DNA of 57,022 bases from an uncultured Ruminococcus sp. (GTDB taxonomy: Bacteria > Bacillota > Clostridia > Oscillospirales > Ruminococcaceae), in the NCBI GenBank assembly GCA_937910385.1, contig CALEPT010000163.1, forward strand, positions 1 through 57,022, read 5' to 3'. The notes below the pieces were generated by a model. The model was not told the origin of the DNA and made no database searches. It saw only the letters and a program-made list of their open reading frames with translations. Shown here piece after piece: positions 7,398-14,966 of the stretch. Both the position numbers and the translations under genes were made by a program. Every line of letters begins with the position of its first letter. Position 1 is the stretch's first letter.

Positions 7398-8540
7398 TCA
7401 TTCCGCAGTTCTGAGCTCGCTGATGTCAAAGGTAAATTCCTTCATGAGCATCATATTTCCGTTTTCGTCCTGTATCTGCTTGTTGTATATTCTTGCTATG
7501 ACCGTATTGTCTGTAGGTGTAGTAAGGCTGCCGCCGTAGGTTGGAGCTACCGCAATGCCATCGTTGAGGAAGTCTATATCATTGCCGTTCTCATCGTAGA
7601 AGAGAAGTATCAGCGAGTATTTAGGCATTACTCCCTCATATCCCTCTATCCATTCGAGACTTTCTTCAAACTCATCGGGATAACTCCACTCAACTCGGAT
7701 ATTTGCAGGTGTGTAGTCATAGAGCTTGACAGAGAAGCCGTCCTCCTCCTGACTAACAGCAGTTCCGTTTATGAGCGACTGATCGACTACTATCCTCTGC
7801 TTTATAACAACGTCGTCATACTCGTATGCATCGTCGCCGAACACGATGATCTCGCCTTTTTCGCCTCTTACCTCAGCACCATATCCGTGAACATTAAAGA
7901 GCGTGATAACGGCACTCTGCGACTTGGTGAGCATATACTCATCGGGAAGCTCCATAGTTATCTGACCTGTGAAGCTGTTCTCCGTGTCCTCCTCAAGAAT
8001 GAGATTTCCGTAGAGCCAATTGTACTTGCACTCGTAAGATTTCGTGTTGTCAAAGACTTCGTCCTCTATCTCTATCTTGACGTTGAACTGTATTGCACGC
8101 GCACCTGCGTAGTTGCCGTCAGCAAGGCTGCCCGTAAGTCCGAGCACGAGATTTCGTCCGTCACAGTACATAGTCTCGATGTTTACCGTAAGGTCTTCGC
8201 TCTCAGCTACAACAGGCTCATCAAGCACGTCAGCAGCAGACTCGAGGACTTCATAGTTATTGAGGTCGGGAGTCTTGTCGAGCTTGAATTCTCTGCCGTC
8301 GTCGGTAATGTATGTCTGCTCCTTGTTAGCTTCAAGCTTGCTGAAAAGATCGGTCTTTTTTGCCGCAAATACGGCAGTTCCGCTGCACGCCGCTACTGCA
8401 ACGGTAATGATAGCCGCCGCAGCTCTCTTATTCATTTTATGTTTTATCTTCTTCTGTCTGTTCATATTTAAAACCTCGTCTCTGCACCGCTCGCTCGGTT
8501 CAATACGGTCGGTGACTTTTTTGTAATCATTTATGTTCAT
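7398..8540 (-). CDS. Membrane-anchored regulator (probable anti-sigma) partner of the ECF sigma factor
   Basis: Protein of 380 residues. A short cytoplasmic part (MNINDYKKVTDRIEPSERCRDEVLNM, then a basic stretch) precedes one membrane segment (AAAAIITVAVAACSGTAVFAA, about residues 39-59). About 310 extracytoplasmic residues follow, of beta-rich appearance. This architecture fits an anti-sigma factor with an external sensor domain, but no classic zinc-containing anti-sigma motif is seen. Its start overlaps the sigma gene stop by 4 bp (ATGA), which implies translational coupling. It shares no obvious similarity with the second sigma partner at 44338-45903. Confidence 0.75.
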   Translation of the reverse strand: MNINDYKKVTDRIEPSERCRDEVLNMNRQKKIKHKMNKRAAAAIITVAVAACSGTAVFAAKKTDLFSKLEANKEQTYITDDGREFKLDKTPDLNNYEVLESAADVLDEPVVAESEDLTVNIETMYCDGRNLVLGLTGSLADGNYAGARAIQFNVKIEIEDEVFDNTKSYECKYNWLYGNLILEEDTENSFTGQITMELPDEYMLTKSQSAVITLFNVHGYGAEVRGEKGEIIVFGDDAYEYDDVVIKQRIVVDQSLINGTAVSQEEDGFSVKLYDYTPANIRVEWSYPDEFEESLEWIEGYEGVMPKYSLILLFYDENGNDIDFLNDGIAVAPTYGGSLTTPTDNTVIARIYNKQIQDENGNMMLMKEFTFDISELRTAE

Positions 8541-9028
8541 AGCTGTAACTCCTCTCCGAGAATTTCTTTGAGCTGCTTGCGCGCTCTGTAAAGCTGCGTC
8601 TGGACTGCGGACTCGCTTTTGCCGAGAATACCGCTTATTTCCCTTATGGAATACTCCTCGTAATAATACAGATGAATTACCAGCCTATTCTTCGGCGGAA
8701 GCTCCATAACGGCATGGTAGACCTCGCTCTCCTCGGGAGTCTCATAGACGAGGTTCGCTTCCTCCAGCGAAACAGAGCTGATAAAGTATTTGTACCTCAG
8801 CGAGCGGAACATATCTTTGCATTTATTCGCCGTAACCTTCAAAAGCCACGATTTCTCTTTTACTTCGTCCGAGAAGCTGATGTTACTCGAAAAACGCTTC
8901 ATAAAAACGTCCTGTGTAATATCCTCTGCGTCTGCGGAATTACGGCAGTATACAAAGGCTGTTCTGTAAACGCAGTATTTGTATTTATCGTAGATATCTG
9001 CCATTTCGTCTGCTGTCACCGTCGTCAC
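8537..9028 (-). CDS. ECF-type RNA polymerase sigma factor
   Basis: Protein of 163 residues with region 2 (YCVYRTAFVYCRNSADAEDITQDVFMKRF, about residues 18-46) and region 4 (LPPKNRLVIHLYYYEEYSIREISGILGKSESAVQTQLYRARKQLK). The N-terminus is uncertain: the frame opens with GTG at 9028, whose AAAGGAA lies too close, while a GTG at 9019 has the better spacing. The gene is followed directly by its probable membrane-bound regulator. A 12-bp palindrome (9044-9055) lies immediately upstream. No consensus sigma-A promoter was found, as often with self-regulated ECF factors. Confidence 0.92.
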   Translation of the reverse strand: MTTVTADEMADIYDKYKYCVYRTAFVYCRNSADAEDITQDVFMKRFSSNISFSDEVKEKSWLLKVTANKCKDMFRSLRYKYFISSVSLEEANLVYETPEESEVYHAVMELPPKNRLVIHLYYYEEYSIREISGILGKSESAVQTQLYRARKQLKEILGEELQL

Positions 9029-9043
9029 TTCCTTTCTCTTTTT

Positions 9044-9055
9044 TGAAGCGCTTCA
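9044..9055. promoter_or_regulatory. 12-bp palindrome upstream of the ECF sigma gene
   Basis: TGAAGCGCTTCA is perfectly palindromic and sits 16 bp upstream of the sigma gene. It recalls a LacI-family half-site core but is shorter than a full cre box. Regulator unknown. Confidence 0.35.
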
Positions 9056-9101
9056 TATATATAACGATCGAGCGATGTAAAATATCACATTTTTCCGAAA
9101 A

Positions 9102-9132
9102 AAATCTGCTGCACTATATGTACAGCAGATTT
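9102..9132 (-). terminator. Terminator of the proC-spoIIM-DUF624 operon
   Basis: AAATCTGCTG (9102-9111) pairs with CAGCAGATTT (9123-9132). On the minus strand seven T follow the stem. Confidence 0.88.
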
Positions 9133-9136
9133 GATT

Positions 9137-10066
9137 TCATGATATTCTCTTTCCTTTGCCTTTTTTGCGCTTTTCTATAGGCTTTTCTTTACCTCCCATA
9201 TCCTCAAAAACAGGTTCCTCGCCGTCGTCGGTATCGTCAACAAGCTCGGGATTCACCTGACCGATACTCGTGTAGTACGGGTTTATGACATACTTCTGTA
9301 TCACGGGATAGCAGTTGAAACAGGTCACAAAGCAGATGAACGCCGCAGGAAAAAATAGTATCAAAACAAGAAATATTGGCAGTGCAAACAGGAACAGCAG
9401 TATCATTCCAACAGTAATAACAAGTGATATGACAAACGTCAGGAGATTTTCCTTCATTGCCACAAACGCCAGCGCAAAGGAGTTCTTGATGAGGTTTTTC
9501 AAAGAGAGATTTGTAGCTATCAGCATCAGATAGATATAGTAATTCATGATGATCGTCACGAGGAAAATGCTCATCGTTATTATCATCGGAACATACATAA
9601 GCTTTGAATGAAGCTGCACCACAAGTGCAGGATATACATTCAGCGACGCATATACGGAAAGTACTATCAAGCAGTCAATAAAACCGATTATTGAGGCTTT
9701 TTTGAAATTTAAACGAAAAGCTCTGAAAAAATCCCTCATGATAAAGGTATGCTTATCTATAACGAAACTCCGCATGATTTTCATCATAGCTGCTGTAGCA
9801 GGTCCGATAAGAACCGCAAAGGCAAGCAGAAGGATCACTATCAAAGTCATTGCAGCAGCATAATTTTCGACGATAGTTATTACCGGCAGTATGAGTATCA
9901 GCGGTATAAAAAACAACACGTACAACAGATTCATTCCCATGAGCTTCCAGAATTTTCTTCCAAGTATATCAAAAAACAGCGCGATACCTGTTTTCTTGGG
10001 CGCGTGCTTTGAAATACCTACTCCTGCGCTTTCATAATCCTTGAAAAACAGACCCAATTTTAACAT
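9137..10066 (-). CDS. DUF624/YesL-like membrane protein
   Basis: Integral membrane protein of 309 residues with about six hydrophobic segments (LLYVLFFIPLILILPVITI, LIVILLLAFAVLIG and others). The N-terminus GLFFKDYESAGVGISKHAPKKTGIALFFDILGRKFWKLMGMNLLY matches the YesL/DUF624 family, found in Firmicutes often beside carbohydrate transport genes. The C-terminus is a charged, Lys-rich cytoplasmic tail. It starts 12 bp after spoIIM and ends at a strong terminator, so it is last in the proC operon. Molecular role unknown. Confidence 0.78.
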   Translation of the reverse strand: MLKLGLFFKDYESAGVGISKHAPKKTGIALFFDILGRKFWKLMGMNLLYVLFFIPLILILPVITIVENYAAAMTLIVILLLAFAVLIGPATAAMMKIMRSFVIDKHTFIMRDFFRAFRLNFKKASIIGFIDCLIVLSVYASLNVYPALVVQLHSKLMYVPMIITMSIFLVTIIMNYYIYLMLIATNLSLKNLIKNSFALAFVAMKENLLTFVISLVITVGMILLFLFALPIFLVLILFFPAAFICFVTCFNCYPVIQKYVINPYYTSIGQVNPELVDDTDDGEEPVFEDMGGKEKPIEKRKKGKGKRIS

Positions 10067-10078
10067 CCTCCGAATTAA

Positions 10079-10684
10079 TTATATATTGATCAGAGCTTCT
10101 CTGAAAAAATAATTGAGCGCCGCATCTGCGGCTGCAATAAAGAAAGATATAAGTAAAAGTACGGAAAATTTAATGCAGTACAGCCGGAATGTGCGTCTGC
10201 TGTCCTCATGCTGCTCGCCTTTTATAACAAAATCAAACAGTGCTCCCGAAGAGCGAAAAAGCTCCCTCACCGCAAGTACTGTTACTACTATAACTGATAC
10301 TGCTTTTGGTAATATGAGCACTATGACCGATGGAACAGCTTTTATTCCGCAAAGGCTATAAAGCATTGCCGCAGAGACACCTATTCCAAAGCCACGGAAA
10401 ATCAGAAGCACCACTCCGAGCGGCTGACCGACTGCGGAAAGCCCTCCCCAGAAGGCGATAAAAATGGCAAGCGCGGTACTTATAAACGTATTTCTGAGAA
10501 CAGCAAAAAGCGTGTCTCCGCTGTAAAGCGGCATGAAATACTGATTAGCCCACACAGAATCAGAGTATTCACCTTTGACCGCATACATAGAACCGATAAT
10601 TATACCGATAATAACAAGTCCGTAAAGCGTAACAAAGCTTGTCCGCGTTCTGTTTCTGTCCGTAATTTTAACGATATGCTTCAT
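10079..10684 (-). CDS. SpoIIM-family membrane protein
   Basis: Protein of 201 residues with about five membrane segments. Features typical of stage II sporulation protein M are an N-terminal TM, an extracellular stretch, the segment VVLLIFRGFGIGVSAAMLYSLCGIKAV, and a C-terminal TM (FSVLLLISFFIAAADAALNYFF). In Bacillus, SpoIIM is part of the engulfment complex SpoIIDMP, but SpoIIM-like proteins also occur outside sporulation. The ATG at 10684 has AGGTG upstream and is preferred over an earlier in-frame start. It lies between proC and the DUF624 gene. Family call moderate. Confidence 0.68.
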   Translation of the reverse strand: MKHIVKITDRNRTRTSFVTLYGLVIIGIIIGSMYAVKGEYSDSVWANQYFMPLYSGDTLFAVLRNTFISTALAIFIAFWGGLSAVGQPLGVVLLIFRGFGIGVSAAMLYSLCGIKAVPSVIVLILPKAVSVIVVTVLAVRELFRSSGALFDFVIKGEQHEDSRRTFRLYCIKFSVLLLISFFIAAADAALNYFFREALINI

Positions 10685-10738
10685 AATGCACCTGTCCTTT
10701 CTTTTCAAAGGATATGCATGAAGCGTTGACATTAGAAC

Positions 10739-11539
10739 TTATTTTGAAAGCTCATATGCCCTCTTAGTGCAGGCATCGCAGCAGTCCTTGACTACATCTG
10801 TTAGATTTCCCTCATAAAGCCTGTCGAGTCCTGCAAGAGTAGTCCCTCCCGGCGATGAAACCATTTTTATGAGCTCATCGATAGAATATCCGGAATCAGT
10901 TATCATTTTAGCCGAACCTATAAGGCTCTGTGCAAAGAGCTCCTGCGCCGCATTTTCATCTATACCGACAGACTGAGCATAATCTATGAATCCCTTGGCA
11001 AATAAATATATGAAAGCAGGACTGCTTCCGTTTATCGCAATTATCTCTTTCATCTTGTCCTTGGAAACGACTGATGCCTTTCCGCATGAGCTAAAAATGC
11101 CGAATACAAGGTCAAACTCTTCATCGGTAACCGAATCGCTGCGTGAAAGAGCAGAAGCCCCTTCACCAAGAAGAAGCGGAGTGTTGGGCATTACGAGAAC
11201 GACTTTTGCGGCACTTATAGTTTTCCTTGCGATAAATTCGTCGCTTATTCCTGCGGCAATAGAGATTATTACTGTATCATCAGTCGTATACGGAGCAATT
11301 GCTTCGAGCACGCTCTCTATTACCTGAGGCTTTACTGCAAGGAATACATATTTGCAATTCTCCATAATAGCTCGCTCGTCAGCACAGGCTGTCACACCGA
11401 GCTGTCCGAGAGCCGAAAGCTTGTCTTTATCCGGATCAAAGGCAAAAAGCTTTGAACGACTTCCTGCCTCAGAAGAAAGGATGCCCTTGATTATCGCAGA
11501 ACCCATGTTGCCTGCGCCTATGAATCCTATATTTATCAT
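10739..11539 (-). CDS. proC: Pyrroline-5-carboxylate reductase
   Basis: NAD(P)H-dependent last step of proline synthesis. The 266-residue product starts MINIGFIGAGNMGSAIIKGI (Rossmann dinucleotide site). It continues with FLAVKPQVIESVL, the signature region VVLVMPNTPLLLGEGASAL, SSPAFIYLFAKGFIDY and a C-terminal VSSPGGTTLAGLDRLYE. Two ATGs lie six bases apart; AGGAG is correctly spaced for the inner one (11539). First gene of an operon with spoIIM and DUF624. The promoter is 150 bp upstream and the intervening leader is highly structured. Confidence 0.97.
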   Translation of the reverse strand: MINIGFIGAGNMGSAIIKGILSSEAGSRSKLFAFDPDKDKLSALGQLGVTACADERAIMENCKYVFLAVKPQVIESVLEAIAPYTTDDTVIISIAAGISDEFIARKTISAAKVVLVMPNTPLLLGEGASALSRSDSVTDEEFDLVFGIFSSCGKASVVSKDKMKEIIAINGSSPAFIYLFAKGFIDYAQSVGIDENAAQELFAQSLIGSAKMITDSGYSIDELIKMVSSPGGTTLAGLDRLYEGNLTDVVKDCCDACTKRAYELSK

Positions 11540-11560
11540 ATTCATCTCTCCTTTATGATC

Positions 11561-11660
11561 TACCCGTTAAAAGGAATTTATATCACCTTTCAAAGGTCCT
11601 GTTAAACAAAGCTGTTTATATAAGATTAGAAATATAACGGGTACATCTCCATAAATTCCT
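11561..11660 (-). ncRNA. Candidate pseudoknotted leader RNA upstream of proC
   Basis: Read on the minus strand, four segments occur in the order A-B-A'-B'. A is AGGAATTTAT (11651-11660), B is TACCCGTTA (11635-11643), A' is ATAAATTCCT (11572-11581) and B' is TAACGGGTA (11561-11569). A pairs with A' over 10 bp and B with B' over 9 bp, both perfectly; because they cross, the fold is an H-type pseudoknot or two exclusive hairpins. Inside the long loop TAAACA/TGTTTA forms a 6-bp hairpin (11603-11618). B' ends about 15 nt before the ribosome binding site. No known riboswitch class is recognised. Confidence 0.5.
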
Positions 11661-11689
11661 AATTTTAGCGGGCAAAAACAATTTATTAT

Positions 11690-11718
11690 ATTATATCATA
11701 CAATTATATAAAAAGCAA
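11690..11718 (-). promoter_or_regulatory. Promoter of the proC operon
   Basis: TTGCTT (11713-11718) and TATAAT (11690-11695) with a 17-bp spacer. Transcription from here would include the whole structured leader. Confidence 0.72.
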
Positions 11719-11809
11719 GGTGTGCAGAGATAAATTGCCGATACGCTTATAGCATATAATTGCATAGAAATCAGCAGGAACTAATATAAAGCTCCCCATT
11801 TTATAAAAA

Positions 11810-11837
11810 AACGGAACTTCCTTTTGGAAATTCCGTT
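11810..11837 (-). terminator. Terminator of tRNA-Arg
   Basis: AACGGAA...TTCCGTT stem extended by GGAA/TTCC, followed on the minus strand by seven T, just after the tRNA 3' end. Confidence 0.85.
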
Positions 11838-11838
11838 C

Positions 11839-11915
11839 TGGCGTGCCTGGAGGGATTCGAACCCCCGACCTACTGGTTCGTAGCCAGTCACTCTATCCAG
11901 CTGAGCTACAGGCAC
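11839..11915 (-). tRNA. tRNA-Arg (anticodon ACG)
   Basis: On the minus strand the 7-bp acceptor stem GTGCCTG/CAGGCAC, a D arm with AGCTCAGCTGGATAGAG, anticodon stem ACTGG/CCAGT with loop CTACGAA (anticodon ACG), and T arm with GGTTCGAATCC form a complete cloverleaf. CCA is encoded (11839-11841). It has its own promoter and terminator. Confidence 0.97.
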
Positions 11916-11936
11916 ATCGTCCTTGACGACTATACA

Positions 11937-11965
11937 ATTATATCATAACCAAACAAAATTGTCAA
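11937..11965 (-). promoter_or_regulatory. Promoter of tRNA-Arg
   Basis: TTGACA (11960-11965), 17 bp, TATAAT (11937-11942): perfect consensus, as expected for a stable RNA gene. Confidence 0.88.
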
Positions 11966-12053
11966 TATCAAGGACAAAAAACAGCAGATTGCACTAAGTT
12001 ACGTGTGACACTGTTGACATATTAGACAAATTTGTAAAAACAATAAAAACTGC

Positions 12054-12082
12054 TTGACTTTTTTTCTGTTATTTGATATAAT
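12054..12082 (+). promoter_or_regulatory. Promoter of tRNA-Lys
   Basis: TTGACT (12054-12059), 17 bp, TATAAT (12077-12082), twelve bases before the tRNA 5' end. Confidence 0.88.
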
Positions 12083-12094
12083 AGAAATTGTTGT

Positions 12095-12170
12095 GAGACA
12101 TTAGCTCAGTCGGTAGAGCATACGCCTTTTAAGCGTAGGGTCGAGGGTTCAAATCCCTCATGTCTCACCA
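12095..12170 (+). tRNA. tRNA-Lys (anticodon TTT)
   Basis: Acceptor stem GAGACAT/ATGTCTC, D arm, anticodon stem TACGC/GCGTA with loop CTTTTAA (anticodon TTT), T arm with GGTTCAAATCC, and an encoded CCA form a complete cloverleaf. Two hairpin terminators follow. Confidence 0.97.
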
Positions 12171-12195
12171 GCGGGAAGCTCCCCGCAGGCAGCAT

Positions 12196-12226
12196 CGCGT
12201 CTCAGTTTTACTGGGACGCGAATTTT
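12196..12226 (+). terminator. First terminator after tRNA-Lys
   Basis: CGCGTCTCAGT and ACTGGGACGCG pair (12196-12220) and are followed by T5. Confidence 0.85.
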
Positions 12227-12289
12227 TATCCACGCATTAAAGTCTTCTATTATGTATGCGTACTACAGTGCCAAGCGGGCGCGCAGTTT

Positions 12290-12324
12290 CGCGGTTCAAT
12301 TTTTCTGAGCCGCGAATTTTTTTT
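12290..12324 (+). terminator. Second terminator after tRNA-Lys
   Basis: CGCGGTTCA (12290-12298) and TGAGCCGCG (12306-12314) form a stem with one G-U pair, followed by eight T. It looks related to the first terminator 95 bp upstream. The stretch between the two holds no gene that I can see. Confidence 0.82.
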
Positions 12325-12380
12325 CTTTTATGTTCTATAATTTTCCGATTCAACTGCCAATAGAATCAGGCAAGGAAAAA

Positions 12381-13682
12381 TCAGTATTCAGTACCAAGTA
12401 TCGCATCAAGCAGTTCATATCCGTCGCTTCCCGTAGACCTTAGTTGAACTTTGAGCGCCGCTTCAACATCTGAAACAGTGAGGTCATCGAGGAAAATAGG
12501 CTCATCTCGCTTGATCATTGATGAAGATATAAGCAATTCCTCTCCGAGAACTTTTCCTTTTAGCTGAGCGATAAGATCACCTGCTGTTATCAATCCCGTA
12601 ACAGTAATAGTTTCGCCAAAGAAGTCATTGCGTATTCTATAAACGTCACAGCGCAGCCCACAAAATCGCTCTTGTGCCAAGTCGGCAAGTGCCTTGATAG
12701 TACCATAGGCAGAGTATCCTGTCGCAATCGAGATATGCCGTTCTCCACCGTCCCATTCAGTTATTTCAAGTGCTTTTTCAAACTCATCAATGAGTGAGCG
12801 AAGCATTCCGACCCCGTTTTCGTACTGTGGAAACTCCTCATAGTAATCAATAGGCGGGAGTTCTCTTTCGGCAATAAGAAAAAATTCATCGGACGGAAAT
12901 ACCATTCTCGTCCCGAATTTTTCGAGAAAAATCGCCTGATATTCCTGTATTATGTCAATGGTCTCGCCCGCGGTTTCCTCGTTAAAGGTAGTAAGCGGAA
13001 ATAGCCCCTTTCGGAATTTTGTCAACCCGACCGGAACTACTGCAGTGCTTGATATATTTGGCATCAAACTCCCGAGATCCTTAAGAGTTCGTCTTAGTTC
13101 ATCGCCGTCATTCAGTCCCGGACAGCACACGATCTGACAATTAAGTTGTATGCCGCCGTCCGTGAGCTGCTTCAGGAAGCGCAGCTTCTCACCCGCGAAC
13201 CGATTCTTCATCATCTTGACCCGCAGCTCGGGATTTGTAGTATGAACGGAAACATTGATATTCAGCTTCATTCGCACGATACGGTCGATATCGGACTCCT
13301 CGAGATTCGTCAGAGTAACATAATTGCCCTGCAAAAAGGATAGTCTCGCGTCGTCGTCTTTGAAGTAGAGAGTCTCACGCATACCCGGAGGCATTTGGTC
13401 AATGAAGCAGAACACACACTTATTTCTGCATGACTGCTTGCTGTCCATAAGGAAGGTCTCAAACTCAAGTCCGAGATCGTCGTATTCGTCTTTTTTAACT
13501 GAAAATTTGATATGTTCGCCGTCGCGCATTATGCCGAGGCTGACAGATGTTTCAGCGGCATAAAACATATAATCGAGAACATCCTTTACCTGATGACCGT
13601 TTATGCTCTCAAGGATATCTCCGCTCCTTATACCGCACTTATCCGTCGGAGAATCGGGAATAACGCCGTTTATCTTAACCAT
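12381..13682 (-). CDS. DUF512 family protein (PDZ plus radical-SAM-like Fe-S domain)
   Basis: Protein of 433 residues. The N-terminal PDZ-like domain (MVKINGVIPDSPTDKCGIRSGDILESING, residues 1-60) precedes a cysteine motif CRNKCVFCFIDQMPPGMRETLYFKDDDYRLSF-like core (C-x3-C-x2-C near residues 90-100), a TIM-barrel-like middle and the C-terminal DUF512 domain. The family is widespread in clostridia and cyanobacteria and has a radical-SAM-like cysteine triad; its reaction is not known. The ATG at 13682 has GGAG upstream and is preferred over an in-frame GTG 18 bases earlier. It is separated from rpmF by a strong terminator, so it is probably transcribed alone. Confidence 0.88.
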   Translation of the reverse strand: MVKINGVIPDSPTDKCGIRSGDILESINGHQVKDVLDYMFYAAETSVSLGIMRDGEHIKFSVKKDEYDDLGLEFETFLMDSKQSCRNKCVFCFIDQMPPGMRETLYFKDDDARLSFLQGNYVTLTNLEESDIDRIVRMKLNINVSVHTTNPELRVKMMKNRFAGEKLRFLKQLTDGGIQLNCQIVCCPGLNDGDELRRTLKDLGSLMPNISSTAVVPVGLTKFRKGLFPLTTFNEETAGETIDIIQEYQAIFLEKFGTRMVFPSDEFFLIAERELPPIDYYEEFPQYENGVGMLRSLIDEFEKALEITEWDGGERHISIATGYSAYGTIKALADLAQERFCGLRCDVYRIRNDFFGETITVTGLITAGDLIAQLKGKVLGEELLISSSMIKRDEPIFLDDLTVSDVEAALKVQLRSTGSDGYELLDAILGTEY

Positions 13683-13702
13683 ATAAAAAACTCCATGCAC
13701 TT

Positions 13703-13733
13703 AAAAAGGAGAGAAGGATCACTCCTTCTCTCC
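13703..13733 (-). terminator. Terminator of yceD-rpmF
   Basis: GGAGAGAAGGA (13708-13718) pairs with TCCTTCTCTCC (13723-13733) over 11 bp with a 4-nt loop. T5 follows on the minus strand. Confidence 0.9.
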
Positions 13734-13758
13734 TTCTCAATTCATCGGATAAAGCCGA

Positions 13759-13944
13759 TTATTCAGCGTCGATTTTAAGGACCTCAACGCCCTTATAGAA
13801 TCCGCAGTTTTTGCAAACTCTGTGCGGAGCCTTGTATGCGCCGCAGTTATCACACCTTGAAATTGCAGGTGCATCAAGCTTCCATACAGCAGAACGTCTC
13901 TTGTCGCGTCTTGCCTTGGAAGTTTTTCTCTTCGGTACAGCCAT
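13759..13944 (-). CDS. rpmF: 50S ribosomal protein L32
   Basis: Protein of 61 residues starting MAVPKRKTSKARRDKRRSAV, with the zinc-ribbon form of L32 (CDNCGAYKAPHRVCKNCGFYKG). Structural protein of the large ribosomal subunit. GGAGGTGCC precedes the ATG. It follows the YceD gene by 25 bp, the classic pairing, and ends at a strong terminator. Confidence 0.98.
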   Translation of the reverse strand: MAVPKRKTSKARRDKRRSAVWKLDAPAISRCDNCGAYKAPHRVCKNCGFYKGVEVLKIDAE

Positions 13945-13969
13945 TCTGGCACCTCCTTACAAATGAGCT

Positions 13970-14425
13970 TCACAGCTCGGTTTTCTGACAATTGCACTCA
14001 GACTCGTTAAGGTCGCAGCCGCATATCATACAAAGTCCCTTGCAGTCATCTCTGCACAGATTCTTCGATGGAAGCTGCAACAGCAGGTCGGTTACGGCAA
14101 TATCGTTCATTTCAATGCTCTCGCCGTCGGCGGTGATGTACTCATCGTTATCACTGCTAACGGAGGGAACGACAATATGGTCGAAGCTGAAGTCATAGTC
14201 TCTGACAAATTCCTTCAGGCATCTGTCGCAGATATGGAGCACTGTGGCATGGATAGCGTAGTCCAGATAGACCACTCCTGCTCTGTTGAAAAGCCTGCCC
14301 TCTATACGTATCGGCGAGCCAAAAGCAAGACTCTTAACATAGTCAAGCTCGTCCGCAGATATATCATAAGAGAACTCCTTTACCTCTCCGACTATACTGA
14401 AAAGCTGTTTTAAATTGATTTTCAT
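13970..14425 (-). CDS. YceD/DUF177 family protein
   Basis: Protein of 151 residues. The N-terminal part (MKINLKQLFSIVGEVKEFSYDIS) is variable. The conserved parts are HICDRCLKEFVRDYDFSFDHIVV and a C-terminal CRDDCKGLCMICGCDLNESECNC. This family almost always precedes rpmF, and the homologue in other bacteria is linked to 23S rRNA accumulation. The C-terminal cysteines probably bind zinc. It has its own promoter at 14458-14486 and is co-transcribed with rpmF. The Shine-Dalgarno site is weak (AAGGGT). Confidence 0.9.
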   Translation of the reverse strand: MKINLKQLFSIVGEVKEFSYDISADELDYVKSLAFGSPIRIEGRLFNRAGVVYLDYAIHATVLHICDRCLKEFVRDYDFSFDHIVVPSVSSDNDEYITADGESIEMNDIAVTDLLLQLPSKNLCRDDCKGLCMICGCDLNESECNCQKTEL

Positions 14426-14457
14426 ACTATAAGAACCCTTAGAGCACCATAAGATAT

Positions 14458-14486
14458 ATTATACATCAAATGACAGAATATGTCAA
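14458..14486 (-). promoter_or_regulatory. Promoter of yceD-rpmF
   Basis: TTGACA (14481-14486), 17 bp, TATAAT (14458-14463): perfect consensus, in keeping with a ribosomal protein operon. Confidence 0.87.
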
Positions 14487-14513
14487 TAGGAAGATGTAAA
14501 AATCATTAAAATT

Positions 14514-14921
14514 TTACTTGATATACTTTGTTACGCTCTCGGGGAGCTCTTCCTTATCGGCAGAAACCGTGAATACAACGGAAACATCAGTGCCTGTGAG
14601 TTCCTCGATCTTGTCAAGAAGCTTGCCGAAATCGTCGTAATCTCTGCCGCCTATCCTGAAAATGCCATCGATGTAGATGTGTGTGATGTCATAGTTGCTT
14701 GCAAGGAGACCTGCTATGAAGCCATAGAATGTTTCATAGCCCTCTATCTTGTAGTACTCGGTATCGCACCAGCGAACCTTACGGCTGATAGAATATCTTA
14801 CCGTGGAGCCTTTTTCAACTGTAACAATGCTGCCGTTTGTAGCCTTTACAGACTCATTTATCTCATCAATGAGTATTTTAGTCTTTCCTGAGCCTTTTTT
14901 ACCTGTAATAAGTTTTATCAT
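14514..14921 (-). CDS. Small P-loop NTPase-like protein
   Basis: Protein of 135 residues with Walker A ITGKKGSGKTKILIDEIN (GKKGSGKT at residues 7-14) and a Walker-B-like hydrophobic strand ending in Asp (THIYIDGIF). It is too short for a full ABC or PilT ATPase, so it looks like a compact P-loop protein of unknown role. GAAGGAG precedes the ATG at 14921. It begins 45 bp downstream of pgi in the same direction and may be co-transcribed with it. Confidence 0.75.
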   Translation of the reverse strand: MIKLITGKKGSGKTKILIDEINESVKATNGSIVTVEKGSTVRYSISRKVRWCDTEYYKIEGYETFYGFIAGLLASNYDITHIYIDGIFRIGGRDYDDFGKLLDKIEELTGTDVSVVFTVSADKEELPESVTKYIK

Positions 14922-14966
14922 AATTTACTCCTTCCATGCCTAAGCGGCATTTTGACTTTTTTATCA

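Noticed and set aside
14931..14962. Short ATGCC/GGCAT hairpin between pgi and the P-loop gene
   Set aside because: Five-base stem without a T tract; it does not separate the two genes convincingly.
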